Notes: a model not told the origin generated them from the letters alone. Counted from the stretch's first letter, positions 23,375-37,017 are shown. The stretch is DNA of 64,000 bases from Liolophura sinensis (GCF_032854445.1 NC_088307.1:17000017-17064016), one strand, 5' to 3'. Numbers and translations are program-made.

Positions 23375-26300
23375 ATGGGCATCAACTTAGGAGAAGAGTT
23401 TCCCAACTTCCAGGCGCCAACAACCATTGGTGACATTCACTTTCACGACTGGATGGGAAAGTCGTAAGTTTTATATCGCCGTAGGATGATTTGAAAAATT
23501 TGCTAACATGTTTTGATGTACCGGGAAATGGTGGTAGGCTTATATGCCTACGTGCTACTGGAAGGTTGTCTCATGTGATATATATAGAACACATTTATTC
23601 AATGTACCACCTGTATAAACCTTGAACTTTAATATTGCTTGACCACTGACAAGGGACCTACTACAGTAAATGGGTCATGGTAGGCCGTGAAATAGGTTAT
23701 TAAGGTGAGCGCATGCATGGTTTACAATATATGATATGGGCCTAGCAACATTTAAACGTGACCTGCCATTCGGCCACTATAACTATTGATAGTGTTACGT
23801 GCAAGTCCCATATGTTTTTAATATTATATGTGCCTTCATTGTACCGTTGTAACTGAGCACCAAAACTGTGCAGAGTCATTCCTTCAATTTAGAAATATAA
23901 ATGCTATATAGTATGTTAGTATGGTTTTGCCTGAAGCGGTAAATTCCACTTCTCAACTCATCCAAACTTTTATGCACCAATAAACATGTAGAGCACATTC
24001 ATGCAGGCTACAGTGTATGTATACAAATAGTAAAGTCGTTCCAGTATCCAGTTGCATTTACACATGAATGTGCAGAATATGTGGGACTGAATGAATTCTA
24101 TCTTTCAACCAGTCATCCTCAATAGCCGACCCAGTATTACAAGGTTAACAGTGGCCCTATGTGAGGCCTACTTCATGATCACCCCAAATATGTATTGACC
24201 TACATATGTATTGCTATTACTTGTGTATTACTATGACTTGTGTATTACTACTTGTGTATATTACTATTACTTGCCTATTACTATTAGTTGTGTATATTAC
24301 TATTACTTGTGTATTACTACTTGTGTATATTACTATTACTTGCGTTTTACTGTAACTTGTGTGTTACTATTACTTGTTTTTTTTTGTTAATGGCAGAGGA
24401 TGAGAGAGTTACGGTTAAAGATTCAGATGGACTTAGTTTAAATTGCTTGGACACACCGGCTATGGGTTCAAAACCCACTAATCTTGTGCATGGGGATTTT
24501 CAAGATTTCCCTGCTCTCACTGATCATGGATATCGATGATTGTTTTTTATTCAGGGCACTTCGACTTCTTCAAGCTAAAGTCCCACATACTACTATCATA
24601 TAAATGAAAAATTCTTGAGTACCTGTACAGCCTTAACAGCATTCAAATGAGTAACTAAAGAAGTTAAAACATTTAGCAGTAGATATGTGCCATTCCATTC
24701 CGCTTAGCATGTTTTCGAAAGGCATATCAAACAAATTATTTATTTGTTTCTGGTTGGGTGATTGTGGTGCCTGTGAAATTAGCATGACCAGAGACCATTA
24801 ACTCTCCGGTGTGATCTGTGAGATTTGATGTTTTTTCGCAGATGGGCAATTCTCTTCTCGCATCCGGCAGATTTCACACCCGTCTGCACGACTGAGCTGG
24901 GCAGAGTTTTGAAGCTCATCCCTGAGTTCAAGAAGAGGAATGTCAAGGTCATTGCCCTGTCATGTGATGATGTGAAGAGCCACAATGATTGGTCCAAGGT
25001 ACTATCTTAATCTCAGTGCATGAGCACTCCTGTGTTTCCTAAAAGTCTTGAAATTGTTTCTTGAAATTAATAGGTTTAAAATTTTATGATATTTATTCAA
25101 TTATTTATTTGATTTGTGTTTTACACCGTACTCAAGAATATTTCACTTAATACAATGGCGGCCAGCATTATGGTGGGAGGAAACCGGGCACAGCCGGGGG
25201 GAAACCCACGACCATCCTCAGGTTCTGGCATACAAAATTTTATGATAAAACTTGTTTGTGGAAAGGGCAAGTGGATAGATTCACACATCTCTCCCTCATT
25301 ATAGCAATAAAATTTGATATGGCATGGTCAGAAATGTCAGCCTGATATTGATATTGTTACAGAGTGATAGGATACACAAACACATGGTGTCAATAATCCT
25401 CATATTAGGGTTATGTCAATTATGTTTGAATTGGGAAAAGGGTGCATGGTTTCATCAACTCCATGCATTAGTGATGTGTCATCATGGAAACCTGGAAATA
25501 ATCTGATGGACAATGTTCTGCTCCAAATAGTATTTTGACAGGGGCCAATTATTTGGTACAGGACAAAACTGCCGTGTAAATAAAAATATAGATTGGAACT
25601 GTTTATAATAACATGCCATTTTAACATCATAAATAGTATAGGCACAAGGCTGAAATTTACTGACCCGCAATTAGTCGAACTATTTTGGCAAAGAAAATAA
25701 CAGAAAATTTGATTTGATTAGCAAATATAGAATGAATTGATTGCACCAAATTTCCAGTCTAGCCTCATTAAATAAGTTATAAGAGGAAATAAGATCCTGG
25801 TATGACTTCATTTTCAAACACTTGTATTTCATGTGTCGAACAGTAATTTTTTGGTACTTTTTCTCTCAGCACTTCATATAAAAATAGGACTATTGATTGG
25901 TTCTGTGAGTTTGTATCTGCATACTCTGCTCAGATAAAGTGACTTAAAAGTGCAAAATAACATCTCGGCTTTACGGCTTGGTACTAGGACTACTTGCCTG
26001 TGTTTTTAACTTTCTTGTATCCACGTTTTAAATCAAACTACTTGCAGAAAATCATTGATTTTTGCAATATTGGAAGACCGAATCTACCTAAGTCTTGAAA
26101 GCACATGATTCAGAAGATCAGTTAAGTCTTGTTTAATTGGTTTTCTATCTGCAATGGACTACAGCATATTAAATTTGGCAGATTGGCCCTGCCATGCCTT
26201 AAAGCGACGCTATCACATTAGATCACTCTGCTGCCGTACACAGCTTATTTTCTTCTGCCATTGGCTCAAAAAAAAAAGCCCTCCTAAAAGTGGAGACCTT

Positions 26301-29300
26301 ACTAATAATTATGCAATCACAAAAATATCGTCAGGTTAAATATGAGCACAGCCCAGCAGGAAGTTGCCCAACGAACCCCCATATGAAACAGATCAAACCA
26401 GTATGTTGTTATTCATAGATGATTACTTTTTTTAGGCAAAATTATATTTCATTTTTTTTTTTTTTTTTTGAGTCAAAAAAATAAAGGAAAACACAAACAT
26501 TTTAAGCTGTGTGTATAGCTAATATGTATATGTTAATTGCAGGATATCCAAGATTTCAGTGGAACCAGCGGAAACTTCCCATACCCCATCATCTCTGACC
26601 CCAAGCGAGATTTGGCCGTTCAGCTAGGCATGCTGGATCCTGCTGAGAAAGATGCAGCGGGCCTGCCACTTACAGCACGCGCGGTAAGACAGGTGTTTTT
26701 TTTTTTTTTACCAGAAAGGGCACTTCCTGTTGGGAGAGCTCTGAGTGTGGTACCCATGATAAATTTACACTCATACTAATACTATACATTGCATCATACT
26801 TTATTTGTCCAAAGGCTTGTAATTTCTGCATGCTTGTAAGGCATTCTCCAAGAAACATTCAGGAGTAGTTTACTGCTCTGTCATGAAAGTTTTTTTTTTC
26901 TGTATAATTTTTTCATAATATACATGCATACCGTATGATTATCAGAAGCAATCTTGGAGGGGGTGGGGGCATTGATACTCACAATCATTGATTATATCTC
27001 ATCGCATCGCTTATCTTATGCAGAGGTCAATGAAAGGTCAAGTACTGTACTTTAATCAGCTTTTTATTTTCCTCTGTAGGTCTTTATCATTGGCCCAGAC
27101 AAGAAACTCAAACTATCCCTGCTCTACCCTGCAACCACTGGAAGGAACTTTGAGTAAGAAATTATCCTTGCATATTCAATGAACTGCATTTACAAGTATT
27201 TTTAAGAATGAACTTTGAAGGTTACATTATCAAAGGTATAGTGTGAAACCACATTTTCAAGACTTGTGAACAATCTTAAGACCTAACTTTATGCTAATAT
27301 CATCTTTCGGACACTCCATCTTATTAGTACACCATTAAAAAGACATTGAGACAGCGAACATCTGGTCACTTGCGTCTGACATTAGAAAGCGGCTAAGACA
27401 AATGATGTTGAGATGAAAGGTAACAGAGGAAGATAACAGAGGGAAAGATAACAGAGGGAAAGATGTCAGAGAGAAACAGCATTGGATGATATTCTGAAAA
27501 CTACAGCCAAAAAGAACTTGAAATTATAGTATCTCAGACAGCAGGACAATCTCAAGAGCGTATGCAAATTGTGAACGTTAACAGAACCATGTTGTGGCTG
27601 TCAAGCAGAATTTATATTAGCTCCCACTTTTCCCATACTATTTAAATAATGTATTCTCAGCCATATCTGTGCAAGGGAATATTCTATATAAATGAACCCA
27701 CAGCTGTTAAATAACGCTGAGAAGTCTGATGAAGGAAGCTATATAAAGACAAGTTAATCATGAGTTAATCAGTCTAATGTTATAAATTGACCCGGCGGAA
27801 TGCGCCGGAGCTAGATTCACATACATGTCCCCCAAAACACTGTCATGGCATTGATGTGTTTTCACCAATGTGGTCGCTGTGAGTTCAAGTCCAGCTCATG
27901 CTGGCTTCCTTCCAGCCGTAAGTGGGAAGGCCTGCCAGCAATCTGCGGATGGTCGTGGGTTTCCTCAGGGCTCTGACCGGTTTTCTCCCACTATAATGCT
28001 GGCCGCGGTTGTATAAGTGAAATATTCTTGAGTACGGCGTAAAACACCAATCAAAAAAAATAAATAAATAAATTGATGTGTTTTCGCAGTTATCAGCAAT
28101 TGTCAGAAATGTACTAAATCCATTTTCATTCACATGTATACGATCGTATTTTCGAGACTTTCATCAGGAAATGCAATATTCATGACTTTTTGGGAATTTT
28201 TTTTTTGAGGCAGAGGATTTGTGTTGGTTTCAGTTTCATCTGAAGTGTCTGTCTCCTCCAGTTTTTTTAGCTTAGCTCTGGTTGGAAGAGCGAGGTCTAC
28301 ATTACATTCCTTCACACTACCCATCTACTGGAATGCATAGAGAACCTGCGTTGAAAAACTAACCCAGACAGATCCCCAAATGTTAAATATATATAATATA
28401 CACGTATTTACGTCACATGTTAAAGAAAAGAGAAGGATCAGAGTAAACTTCTGTATGGCACGCAGATAAACAAATTATGGTTGCATGCCAAAGTAATTCC
28501 TAAATGTCCAGGATGGCAAGTTGTTGCATTTCTCAAAACATCTCGGATTTTTTTTTGGATTTTTTTTTTTTCAGTGAAATCTTGCGGGTGATTGATTCTC
28601 TGCAGTTGACAGCAACAAAGAAAGTGGCAACTCCTGAGGGCTGGGTGGTAAGTTTTGTTTTCAAAATAACTTTCCCTGGCTAGGTTAGAAACTGTTCAAT
28701 GAAAATCCCATAATCAAGGTGGTAAAGTTGTCTGCTTGAATTCTGGTTTTGTTTACTTGTTCATTTGATTGTTGTTCAATGCCACATTTAAGAATTTTCA
28801 AGGTCTCCAGCAACCTGCGGATGGTCGTGGGTTTCCCCGGGACTCTGCCTGGTTCCCTCCCTCCATAATGTTGGCCGCCGTCGTATAAGTGAAAATATTC
28901 TTGAGTACGGCGTAAAACTCCAATCAAATAAATAAATTAAATTTTTCACTGATACGATGGCAGTCAGTTTTGCTTGAAAGAAACGGAGTGCCCGGGGTAC
29001 CGTTGGCCAGAAAGTCACAAACTTTCGCACATATGGTGCACAGATATGCACAGGTACCATTCTGGTGGAAGACAAGTGGCCTTCAAACATGCATTAGATT
29101 GACAGATATTGTCACCAAGGCCTTACAAGGAAATCCGAATCAACTGTAAGATTATCAGTTTTAGGTGTTCTTTCTATGAGTTTTAATATGGAATGGCATC
29201 AGTTTTTGCCTTGTACCTTGTCCATCTGCAAACTTTCTGACATTACAGCTGTATCTACAGAACCGCTTCCCTTAGAGTTTTATAATTGGTCTAGCACCAG

Positions 29301-29855
29301 AGGAACCAGACGCTGATTGAAAATTAGCCACATGATACTTGTATAACTACAGTGATTATGATCCTTTGCTAATGTACCAGTATTAGTTTTTCAACACTTT
29401 TCGAAGAAATGCTTCACCTGAGAGTTGTATGCGAGATGATCTGTGGATTTCAGTCTTAGGCACCAAGCCTGTCATTCATTCTGCCATGACGAGCGTTGCT
29501 TGAATTCAAAAATTCTCATTTGCTTCTAGCTAGATGGATAGCTACCTTGAGATTTTACAATTCTGTCCTTTGTATCCAGCAAAGGTGGATGTCTGGCTTT
29601 GCTCAATACAATATCATAATGTTTGTTTCCAGCAATGTTTATGGTCTTTGAAAGTATATTTTTCTTGTTACCGTCGAGCTAGTCTGCGGTCTTTGCTAAT
29701 CAACAATTTCCCATTATTGTATGTAGCAAGGAGGAAAGTGCATGGTTTTGCCAAGTGTAAAGCAAGATGAACTACCAACGCTGTTCCCTAAGGGAGTGGA
29801 GGTGCGGGCTGTACCCTCAGGCAAGTCATACCTGCGCTTCACAGAACAACCATAA
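23375..29855 (+). CDS. PRDX6: Peroxiredoxin 6 (1-Cys peroxiredoxin), 6 exons
   Basis: Cytosolic thiol peroxidase that reduces H2O2 and phospholipid hydroperoxides; in vertebrates it is also a phospholipase A2. Exons: 23375-23463, 24842-24998, 26543-26683, 27080-27153, 28575-28647, 29727-29855. All are GT-AG with matching phases, giving 663 nt (220 aa; human 224). The peroxidatic Cys is C45 in [16 protein letters not shown]. The other family residues are present: H37, T42 and R128 (TARA). The 1-Cys C-terminal domain is complete ([20 protein letters not shown], then [20 protein letters not shown]). Residues matching the vertebrate lipase triad are present (H24, S30, D136), but the surrounding GxSxG is GKSWA. 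The start at 23375 encodes [12 protein letters not shown], aligning with the family N-terminus. Confidence 0.97.
24190..24380. repeat. Irregular TTACTATTACTTGTGTA repeat
   Basis: Low-complexity units of TATTACTATTACTTGTG vary in length, in PRDX6 intron 1. Confidence 0.85.
24405..24645 (+). repeat. Possible SINE of another family
   Basis: A B-box-like GGGTTCAAAACCC near 24465 is followed about 130 bp later by ATGAAAAATTCTTGAGTAC, the 3' motif shared by the main SINE. Only one copy was seen here. Confidence 0.45.
25090..25229 (-). repeat. SINE fragment (tail and body)
   Basis: (TTTA)n, TTACACCGTACTCAAGAATA and CAGCATTATGGTGGGAGGAA, ending in CCATCCTCAGGTTCTGGCA. In PRDX6 intron 2. Confidence 0.9.
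27864..28072 (+). repeat. 5'-truncated SINE with perfect 13-bp TSD
   Basis: The duplication TTGATGTGTTTTC at 27851-27863 and 28073-28085. The element starts at ACCAATGTGGTCGCTGTGAG and runs to the (AAAT)n tail. In PRDX6 intron 4. Confidence 0.95.
28755..29080 (-). repeat. Second-family SINE-like element, split by another SINE
   Basis: Reverse-oriented tail TTTGATTGTTGTTCAATGCC stops at 28800 and resumes near 28940 with TTTTTCACTGATACGATGGC. The downstream body matches the relic at 16800-17000 in part. Confidence 0.7.
28801..28939 (+). repeat. 5'-truncated SINE nested in another element
   Basis: Body from GGTCTCCAGCAACCTGCGGA to (AAAT)n. The flanks AATTTTCA (28793-28800) and AATTTTTCA (about 28940-28948) look like the target duplication. 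Confidence 0.9.
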
Positions 29856-31260
29856 GGCTCATCTGAAATGCCAACGGGCCTGGACACGCACCAATGGACA
29901 CCATTTAATGCCGTCCATCCAAGTCTGTAGGCTATTGGGCACTGGAATGAGCTGCAAAGAGTTTAAATGCTTCATTACTAATACCAGTTTATTTGCTTAT
30001 CTTCATTGATTATGCCAGAATTGAATAAAGAATTAAGACTTTTTAAATTTTTAAGTAAAATTCATGAAGTAAAGGAGTTAAAGTCATTGTAAAAGCTTGA
30101 GCAAACAGAATGTGATTATGGGTCTTCCAAACGTTTTTTGCCAGTTTTTTTTTAATTTGCTTTGGTTGTTCGTTTTTTGAATCATCACGTTTCTTAAGAA
30201 CACATCCATAACTTGCATTTACGCTGTTATTTGTTTTGTCATCTGTGACAAGAGAGCTGTAAATTTATGAAGTATTAACATTGAAGTGCTGTGGATCTAT
30301 ATTTAGTGTGTGCATGTTAATAGTGAAGTTGATAAATTTCTTATTTAGCTTCATCTTAAATTTAACATGTTGGGCAAGTCTTCGTTAAAAAAAAAGAAAA
30401 GAAAGAAACATGTCAGCATTATTATATTTACGATATAAATAAGTTCTGTCTTCTACAAACTTGGAACAACTTTTTGTCAGCTTAACTATAAGGTGGTTTT
30501 TATGCTTTTGTAATAAAAAAAAAAATTAATCCTGGAGATTAAAGTTCAAATTTCTTAATTGCTCCATGAACAAGTGCTATAATTGCCATAGCATATATAA
30601 CACTATGTTAAAAGAATCTTAGTACAGAGGCATGTGTTGTGCTACTTACTATTTTATTTAAAATAGTTTTTATGAATATGTTGTAGAACGTATTAAAGGC
30701 ATTTTAACTGTATAGACCATATCATCAAATGAGCATGATATCAAGAAATTTAACAGATTATTTGAATTACATGTAGTTTTTGTTAAATATCTACGATGAT
30801 ATATCCTACATGAGGTAAAATGTTTTTTTTTTTATATACACTTTATCTATATTGTTAATTTATGCCACTGTCCATTATTTTGAAACAGAGTTTTCATATT
30901 GTTTTTTCACAATAAACTTTGTTCTGTCCAGTATTCCATAAAGATGTTTCTGTGGCATGTTGAACAATATTTGCTTACATTAATGTATACATTCCAACAA
31001 TTCCTTTATGTGGCATTTTGATTTGTTATCTCACAGTGTGCAAACTAAACTCACTATTGAAAGTTTCATCAGGAGTGAGAAATCCTTTTTGAATTTTGAA
31101 CCCAAAAGTTATGATTCTTTTAAAACTTCTTTCGTCCTCGGTGCTTAATTTGGTCCATCCACTTTATACCATTAAGACACACTAGAATGGTGATGCTTCA
31201 CACTTTTAATGGTTGTTTAGTGGAACTGTTAGTTTATACTCATATAAATCAGAAATAAAG
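29856..31260 (+). other. Likely PRDX6 3' UTR
   Basis: AT-rich, non-coding sequence follows the PRDX6 stop. AATAAA signals occur at 30024-30029, 30911-30916 and 31254-31259, compatible with alternative polyadenylation. The true end is not determinable from sequence alone. Confidence 0.5.
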
Positions 31261-31374
31261 TGCTTTTTTTTGATTTTTGTACTTATATATCTTATCTGTT
31301 ATCTACATATCTTTTTATACCTGCAAGTTGAGGCCTTAGATCGTACGTGAGAAACGACTTCTTTTCATCACATT

Positions 31375-31484
31375 GCGGATGGTCGTGGGCTTCGCCCAGT
31401 CTCTGCCCAGTTTCCTCCCACCATAACGCTGGCCAGCATTGTATAAGTGAAATATTTTAAAGTGTAGCGTAAAACTTCAATCAA
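31375..31484 (+). repeat. SINE body/tail fragment
   Basis: Begins GCGGATGGTCGTGGGCTTCG and ends AAACTTCAATCAA without the A-rich tail. Lies just past the last PRDX6 poly(A) signal. Confidence 0.8.
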
Positions 31485-33904
31485 GTTATGAAATTAATTC
31501 AAGATGAAGCCGTATAGTGAACACTAGTCGAACATAACTAGTTGGACTGGATGCTGCGTGGGCTTTTTGGGAAACTTTTTTTCCCGCCTAAATTAGGCTA
31601 ATTAACACTCGTTAGTAGATAATGACCAATCTGGCTTGGACCAGAGCTGAATTGGAAAAGGTGATTCCACATAGGGACGTGGCTATGGGCTATAACGGGT
31701 ACTGCCAAGAAATAGTTTAAAAAGTCGGTTCGCAGAGTGATGGCGTGAATGTATTCTGTTATTGCCGTACATTATTCTGTCAATGCAACATATTATTCTG
31801 TTAAAGCACACACATTTTATTAAATCAACATGAAGATTGCATTAGACAACAGGATATTATGTTATTATAACCTCGTACATGGTAGCACCAAGCAGACTTT
31901 TTTTGTTACGATCAATATACCTTTTTTTCAGTGTATTGTCAAGTGAACGCACTTAACATGCAAGTATAGCTCGTGGGTCGACAATGGGACATACATCAGG
32001 TTTGTACAGCAATATTGACCCTATGGTGAGGCGTGCAAACTTCCTTCTAATTTACTCATTGTATATCAATGAGTGTTTTCCACTGAATTCAAGAATGCAA
32101 AGTCAAAAGTAGATTACTGTTTGATTTTCCAACAAAACCAAATCTTCGACAATTGGTCGTCAATCCGGGGTTCTTCTGGTTTTGCGGATGCGAATCCAGC
32201 TCTCAATTGTGGAGCAGACTAATGGTCCTTTGACCATTGAGGTTGCCGATTAGACAATGTTTGGCACAGCAGTACTTTTATTGGTCGACGGAAATGAAGT
32301 TTGGGGTTTTGTAGTGGAAAATGGAGCGACACATGCTTTACTGTTGGAGTATCATGTACTATACAAGTTAGGGTTAGAAGAAATGAATTGACAAAGTTTC
32401 ACATGCATACGGTTGTCTGTTTAATAGATTTGAACTTTATCCACCAAAGAGATACACGGTACTGTTTTGTTTCCTTTCCTTCACAGTTAAGGCAGAATTC
32501 ATTTTGTAATTCACCATTTTCGGGTCACTGACAAAATCCTCCCAATCGGAAAACCCAAACTGTCGAAAAAATTGCCTGTAAATTTCAACATAGTCGTATT
32601 TTGAAAATTTTAGTTAAAGGCATTTACATCAGTTGCAAGTTGATTTTGGAGTTTATTCAACTGTTTTTTTTGTTTTTGTTATATCCGTGCTGTTTAACGC
32701 CACACAGCAGCAATAGTCACTGGTGCAATGGGGGTCGCGTTTTAATTGGTGAGCCAATCTGGAATTTTCCGAGGAAACGACTAGCAAGTTCCTGATGAAT
32801 TTTTCCAGGTGTGACCTACAGACTTTAGCTGGTGGCATACAAGAGGCGTTACCGAACGTAAGACATCGTAATACATGTGCATCGCCACGTAGGGCACCGA
32901 ACGAGTTTTGTAACCGATACCCAACTAGACCAAAGCAGAACCAAATCCAACCAGACCCAACCAACAAAGAGAAGTTGGAGATCTAGACTTGTTATAATTG
33001 ATCGTCTAGAAACGACTTCGTTCACCTATTCAAGAAAGGAAACTTTGCATGGGTGGAAAACTTTAGTTGAACTTTCGAAGAAAGAGCACATTCTTCTGGT
33101 AACAATTAAAGAGCTGGAACTGTATTTATAGTTTGCAAATATGACCGATAACGCCCAAATATGTGAATAACGGAACTGTGGAATGTTTAGTTTTCCTCTT
33201 CATCCGGTGAACTGATAAGTTGTCCATTATATACAGTACTTAATTCCTGCATGCATGTTTATGAATGTGTACGGGCATAGTACAATGTACTAAGACAATT
33301 CACTGTAATAAGTCTATCTGATGTAAATACCCTAAATATTCATATATATAGGTCTATAATTATACTATTATGTAGCTTGAACCTTACACGGAATATTATT
33401 TTGAACAAATTGTTGCGGTCTTCATATGTAGTACTCCAATTTATATTTTTATTACAAATACAAAATCAATCTAGCACAATCTTTTAGGGCAAAAATTTAT
33501 TTCGTGCACCAAGTTTTAAGCTAAATAAATGAGTTGTTCAAAAGCAAAACTATATACGCATGCTTGCTCCACAATTGTCCGACAATCACTATACACTAAC
33601 CGTAAAACATAACAACAAGTAATCATTGTTTGATTGATTACCTGATTTCTGTTAACGACCTGTTTTCTTGTTGACCTGTTTTGTGGGCGGAGGAAACCGA
33701 CCTTTGGTTACTTACTGACTTTCCAACGTGTGACGTATACAACGTATAAACGTGTCACATTTGTGGTCCACTTAGAATAAAAACTATGGCAATTGGTTTT
33801 TTGTGAAGACTACCCTCAATCAAACTGACGGATTTATTACTTGTGGCATATTTAGGTCTGCTAATGTCTAGCAATGACTGATATAAGAAAAATGAAAGGC
33901 CTAT

Positions 33905-34229
33905 AATGGTTAGGTCGTTCGACCTCGATAGCTGGATCGAGACCTGAGATCAAACACGGGACGGGTCATACCAAAGACTTTAAAAATGGTACTTGTTGCT
34001 TCCTCGCTTTGAGAAGTTAGAGCGAATAAACCATAACTGGTTGTCTCGGTGTCAGCATAATGTGACTGGGTGATATGGGTGTCATGTCTGGTGTCTCCGG
34101 CATATACTTTAGTGGCGACAGCACATTGGCGGCATGGAGTCGCCCTGCCACAAGAACACACAGTATATGTATATATATGGAATGACCCCTCGTCTTCTTT
34201 TGACTGAAAATTGTTAAGTCGTATACCAC
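33905..34229 (-). repeat. Long SINE-like element (GAGTGAGTG/GTTTAACGTCGTACT family)
   Basis: In reverse orientation it shares GGTGTCATGTCTGGTG, GGCGGCATGGAGTCGCCCTG and GACTGAAAATTGTTAAGTCG with the copy at 60213-60500. An 83-aa open frame here is repeat-derived. Confidence 0.75.
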
Positions 34230-34878
34230 ATTATTGGCGACGGTGAAGGAAAAAAAGAAGTAGAACGTTATACCCTAAGCATACTTATATTATGAAAGTT
34301 TTGGAATATTACGGTACTGGTCTCTGTCGAAAGATGACATACTGTCACCATCTGTTTGGCAATGGATTACAGACTGTGGTAAGTGTCATGACCGTCTGCG
34401 ACCCGTGACCCTGGTAAAGTACCAGCCACCCAGATGCCATTGTCTGGCTGACAAGAACCAAAATATGTGTGTGCACTGGTCTGTTGCCATGGGACGCTGG
34501 GTTGCAGAAACTAGTATGAACTGACTCTGAGTTGCGGAAACTAGTTTGAAGTGACTATACAGAGCTGTATGTGTTCATGTTACGCCGTGTTTCGAGGGAA
34601 AAGCAGTGGTAAGTAATATACCAATATTTTCGAAACTTTACATGGATTTATCATTATGCTTGATTTGAGAATATTGTGTAAGTTGAATGAACGCAGTGAC
34701 AAGAGTATGAAAGACAAGTCACATAAGCCACGTGTACAAGGAGAATGCGATTTGTTGTATTCAGTATACTGCCGGCAGATTATTCAACAAAATAAAAGTA
34801 CGTGCTCTGTAATGCACACGCGACGTTAACTTCGGTCATTCAGATACATAAATCTAATCTGTTAAATTGACAGAATAC

Positions 34879-35019
34879 TGTTTATTTATTTATTTGATTG
34901 GTACTTTGGAGGTTGGTGTACTCAAGACGGCGGCCAGGATTATTGGGGCGGGCAGAGGTGTAGGGGTGGGCAAACCCACGACCACGATAAGATGCTGGTA
35001 GACCCTCCCACGTATAGTA
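34879..35019 (-). repeat. Worn SINE fragment
   Basis: TTTATTTATTTATTTGATTG, then GACGGCGGCCAGGATTATTG and AAACCCACGACCACGATAAG. Confidence 0.75.
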
Positions 35020-36394
35020 CTGGACCGGAGACAGAATACTATGTTGTCTGAATCATGGTAGACGGAAATGAGTTATTGCTACAAACTATTATATTCTAAA
35101 TGACAGATGATTTATGGCCTGTTATTACAACTGAATACGTTTGTTGGTTTAACGGAGTACTGGGTTGTCCATGTAGCATCTTATTTTGCTACAATCACAT
35201 GATCTTTTCACGCATCACTGGAAAAAAATATTGTTATATCAAGTTTACAGCAGATTAATTTTAGCAGAGTATTATATCGATTGTACCATATGACAATCAA
35301 CTTGTTTTGCTAGTAGGTCTGTTTATTAGTTCCTGTTTATAGTTTTATTCCGACGGTTTGATTTTGGCCATTTGTGGACAACGTTTATTTTTGTCGCTTT
35401 GTGGACAAAATAGGCCTATGGATGGTACATGGCGGTAGGCCATCTTCTGCATAGAGTAAGAGCATTTGCTTTACCATGCAGGCGCATGCGCAAGCGCAGA
35501 CACACTGAGTGCAAGCGTGTAAATACAAACCTATACAGAAAATAAGCTTTCAGTCTAAACGTGCATGCAACACAAACACGATTCATTCCTGTGACATGCT
35601 TTGCACACATGCATGCACCCTTTAAAAAAACAAATTAATTTCAAGTATAGGGCGTTGTGTGTAAACGGTGCACTTTTTAGAGCTGAATTCCACTTTATAT
35701 GTACCTTTTGGTAAAAAGTGCATGTTGACTCATGTCCATGCTGTCATCCTGTTGAAGTTCGGTTGTACAGTATATATATTGTGTGTCTATACACCGCCAC
35801 AGATGCGTTTCAAGCTATTATCTCTATATAAGAGCCCATGTATACCTCATGACCTTGTAATTTCCGAAAGGTTCTGTGTGAATGGGCATGTATTTATATA
35901 AATAAGTGCCAGCTTCCCGTTTCTGCTTCAACAAAAACCGCAGGAATATCACCCCCATACTGAGAAAATGTGTTAATCTAGATTGAGATATTTATCCGAT
36001 AATGGAATGGACAAGTCGAGTCTTAGTGGGGTGTAAGGTGTCCATAGATGGTATATCGATGTAGAGCTCGAATATCGCTGGAGAATTAATTAAAAGTGTT
36101 TGAGTCCAGTTCCAAGAATTTCAAGAATTCGAGCCCAAAATGTACATGTTGTTGTTTCTTATTTCGGGTATTTATGATGAAATTATGCGGGCAAACTGGT
36201 TATACGTAGCGCTTCTGTCTTGCAAAAAAGAAAAAAAAATTCAATCCAGCTTGGACCCGATTCGCCACTGCGCGGAAAAAGGTGTTCCATTTCTTATTTA
36301 AATAAGGAACCCATTCTTTATCTGTTGTATAGTTAACTTTCAGAACCTTCAAGTAATCCTCAACACCTGTTAGTCTCGTCTCAGTTGACAGGAC

Positions 36395-36512
36395 ACTGAC
36401 CAATGACGGGCGGTGGTTAACCTAACTGGTTTGCTTCGCCCATGAACCAGCCCATATGACCGCTGTCCTCTATATGTTGAAAAAGTCTTGAGTACAGCAT
36501 TAAACACAAATA
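36395..36512 (+). repeat. SINE-like fragment of a further subfamily
   Basis: Ends with GAAAAAGTCTTGAGTACAGC + ATTAAACACAAAT, the typical 3' motif; the body (CATGAACCAGCCCATATGAC) differs from the main family. Confidence 0.5.
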
Positions 36513-37017
36513 ATTTATAACTGCACATAACCTACGTTTCTACTTAATTGCGCGTTTTCCCTTGTGCAGTGTAGAATTAAATCATCACATTTCTAGAATT
36601 CTGAGAGATATGATGGTATATGTAACCTATAACCTATTCTTCCTGGATGTCATCGTGCATTTTTAAAGGTCCTTCTATTAGCCCTATCAGTTAAAACAGC
36701 CTGTTGTCCAGTCTCAGCATGACTAGAAGTGCGCTATAATCCATATATCATCAAAACCTGTGCGTTCTCTAAGGTTGGACAGTTCTTATCACTACCCTTT
36801 GTACACAATAGATCGACATAACAATCAGTGGACTAAGACCGAAGGACCAAAAGTGCAGTAGTTCACAATAATGCATGTCTTGTTTTACGTTTGTATTTTT
36901 TATGCCACCTCAGAAATGTCTACCTTAAATAGATTGATTAGCACAACCCCCCTCCCCAAAAAGAAGTTATATCAAAGAAAGTTTCGCGGGAAATTATTAA
37001 AAAATGTGGGGAAGCTA

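Larger units (their letters stand above)
31485..36394. other. Gene-poor intergenic DNA
   Basis: No coding exon was recognised on either strand. Apart from the repeat relics listed separately (33905-34229, 34879-35019), the sequence looks unique and AT-rich. Short open frames such as those around 32300-33130 show no domain or homology that I recognise. Confidence 0.5.

Noticed and set aside
32301-33131. Cluster of 60-100 aa open frames on both strands
   Set aside because: No domain, signal peptide, splice logic or homology recognised; frames overlap on opposite strands.
33910-34161. 83-aa frame with Cys and Arg
   Set aside because: Matches the repeat copy at 60213-60500 at DNA level, so it is repeat-derived.
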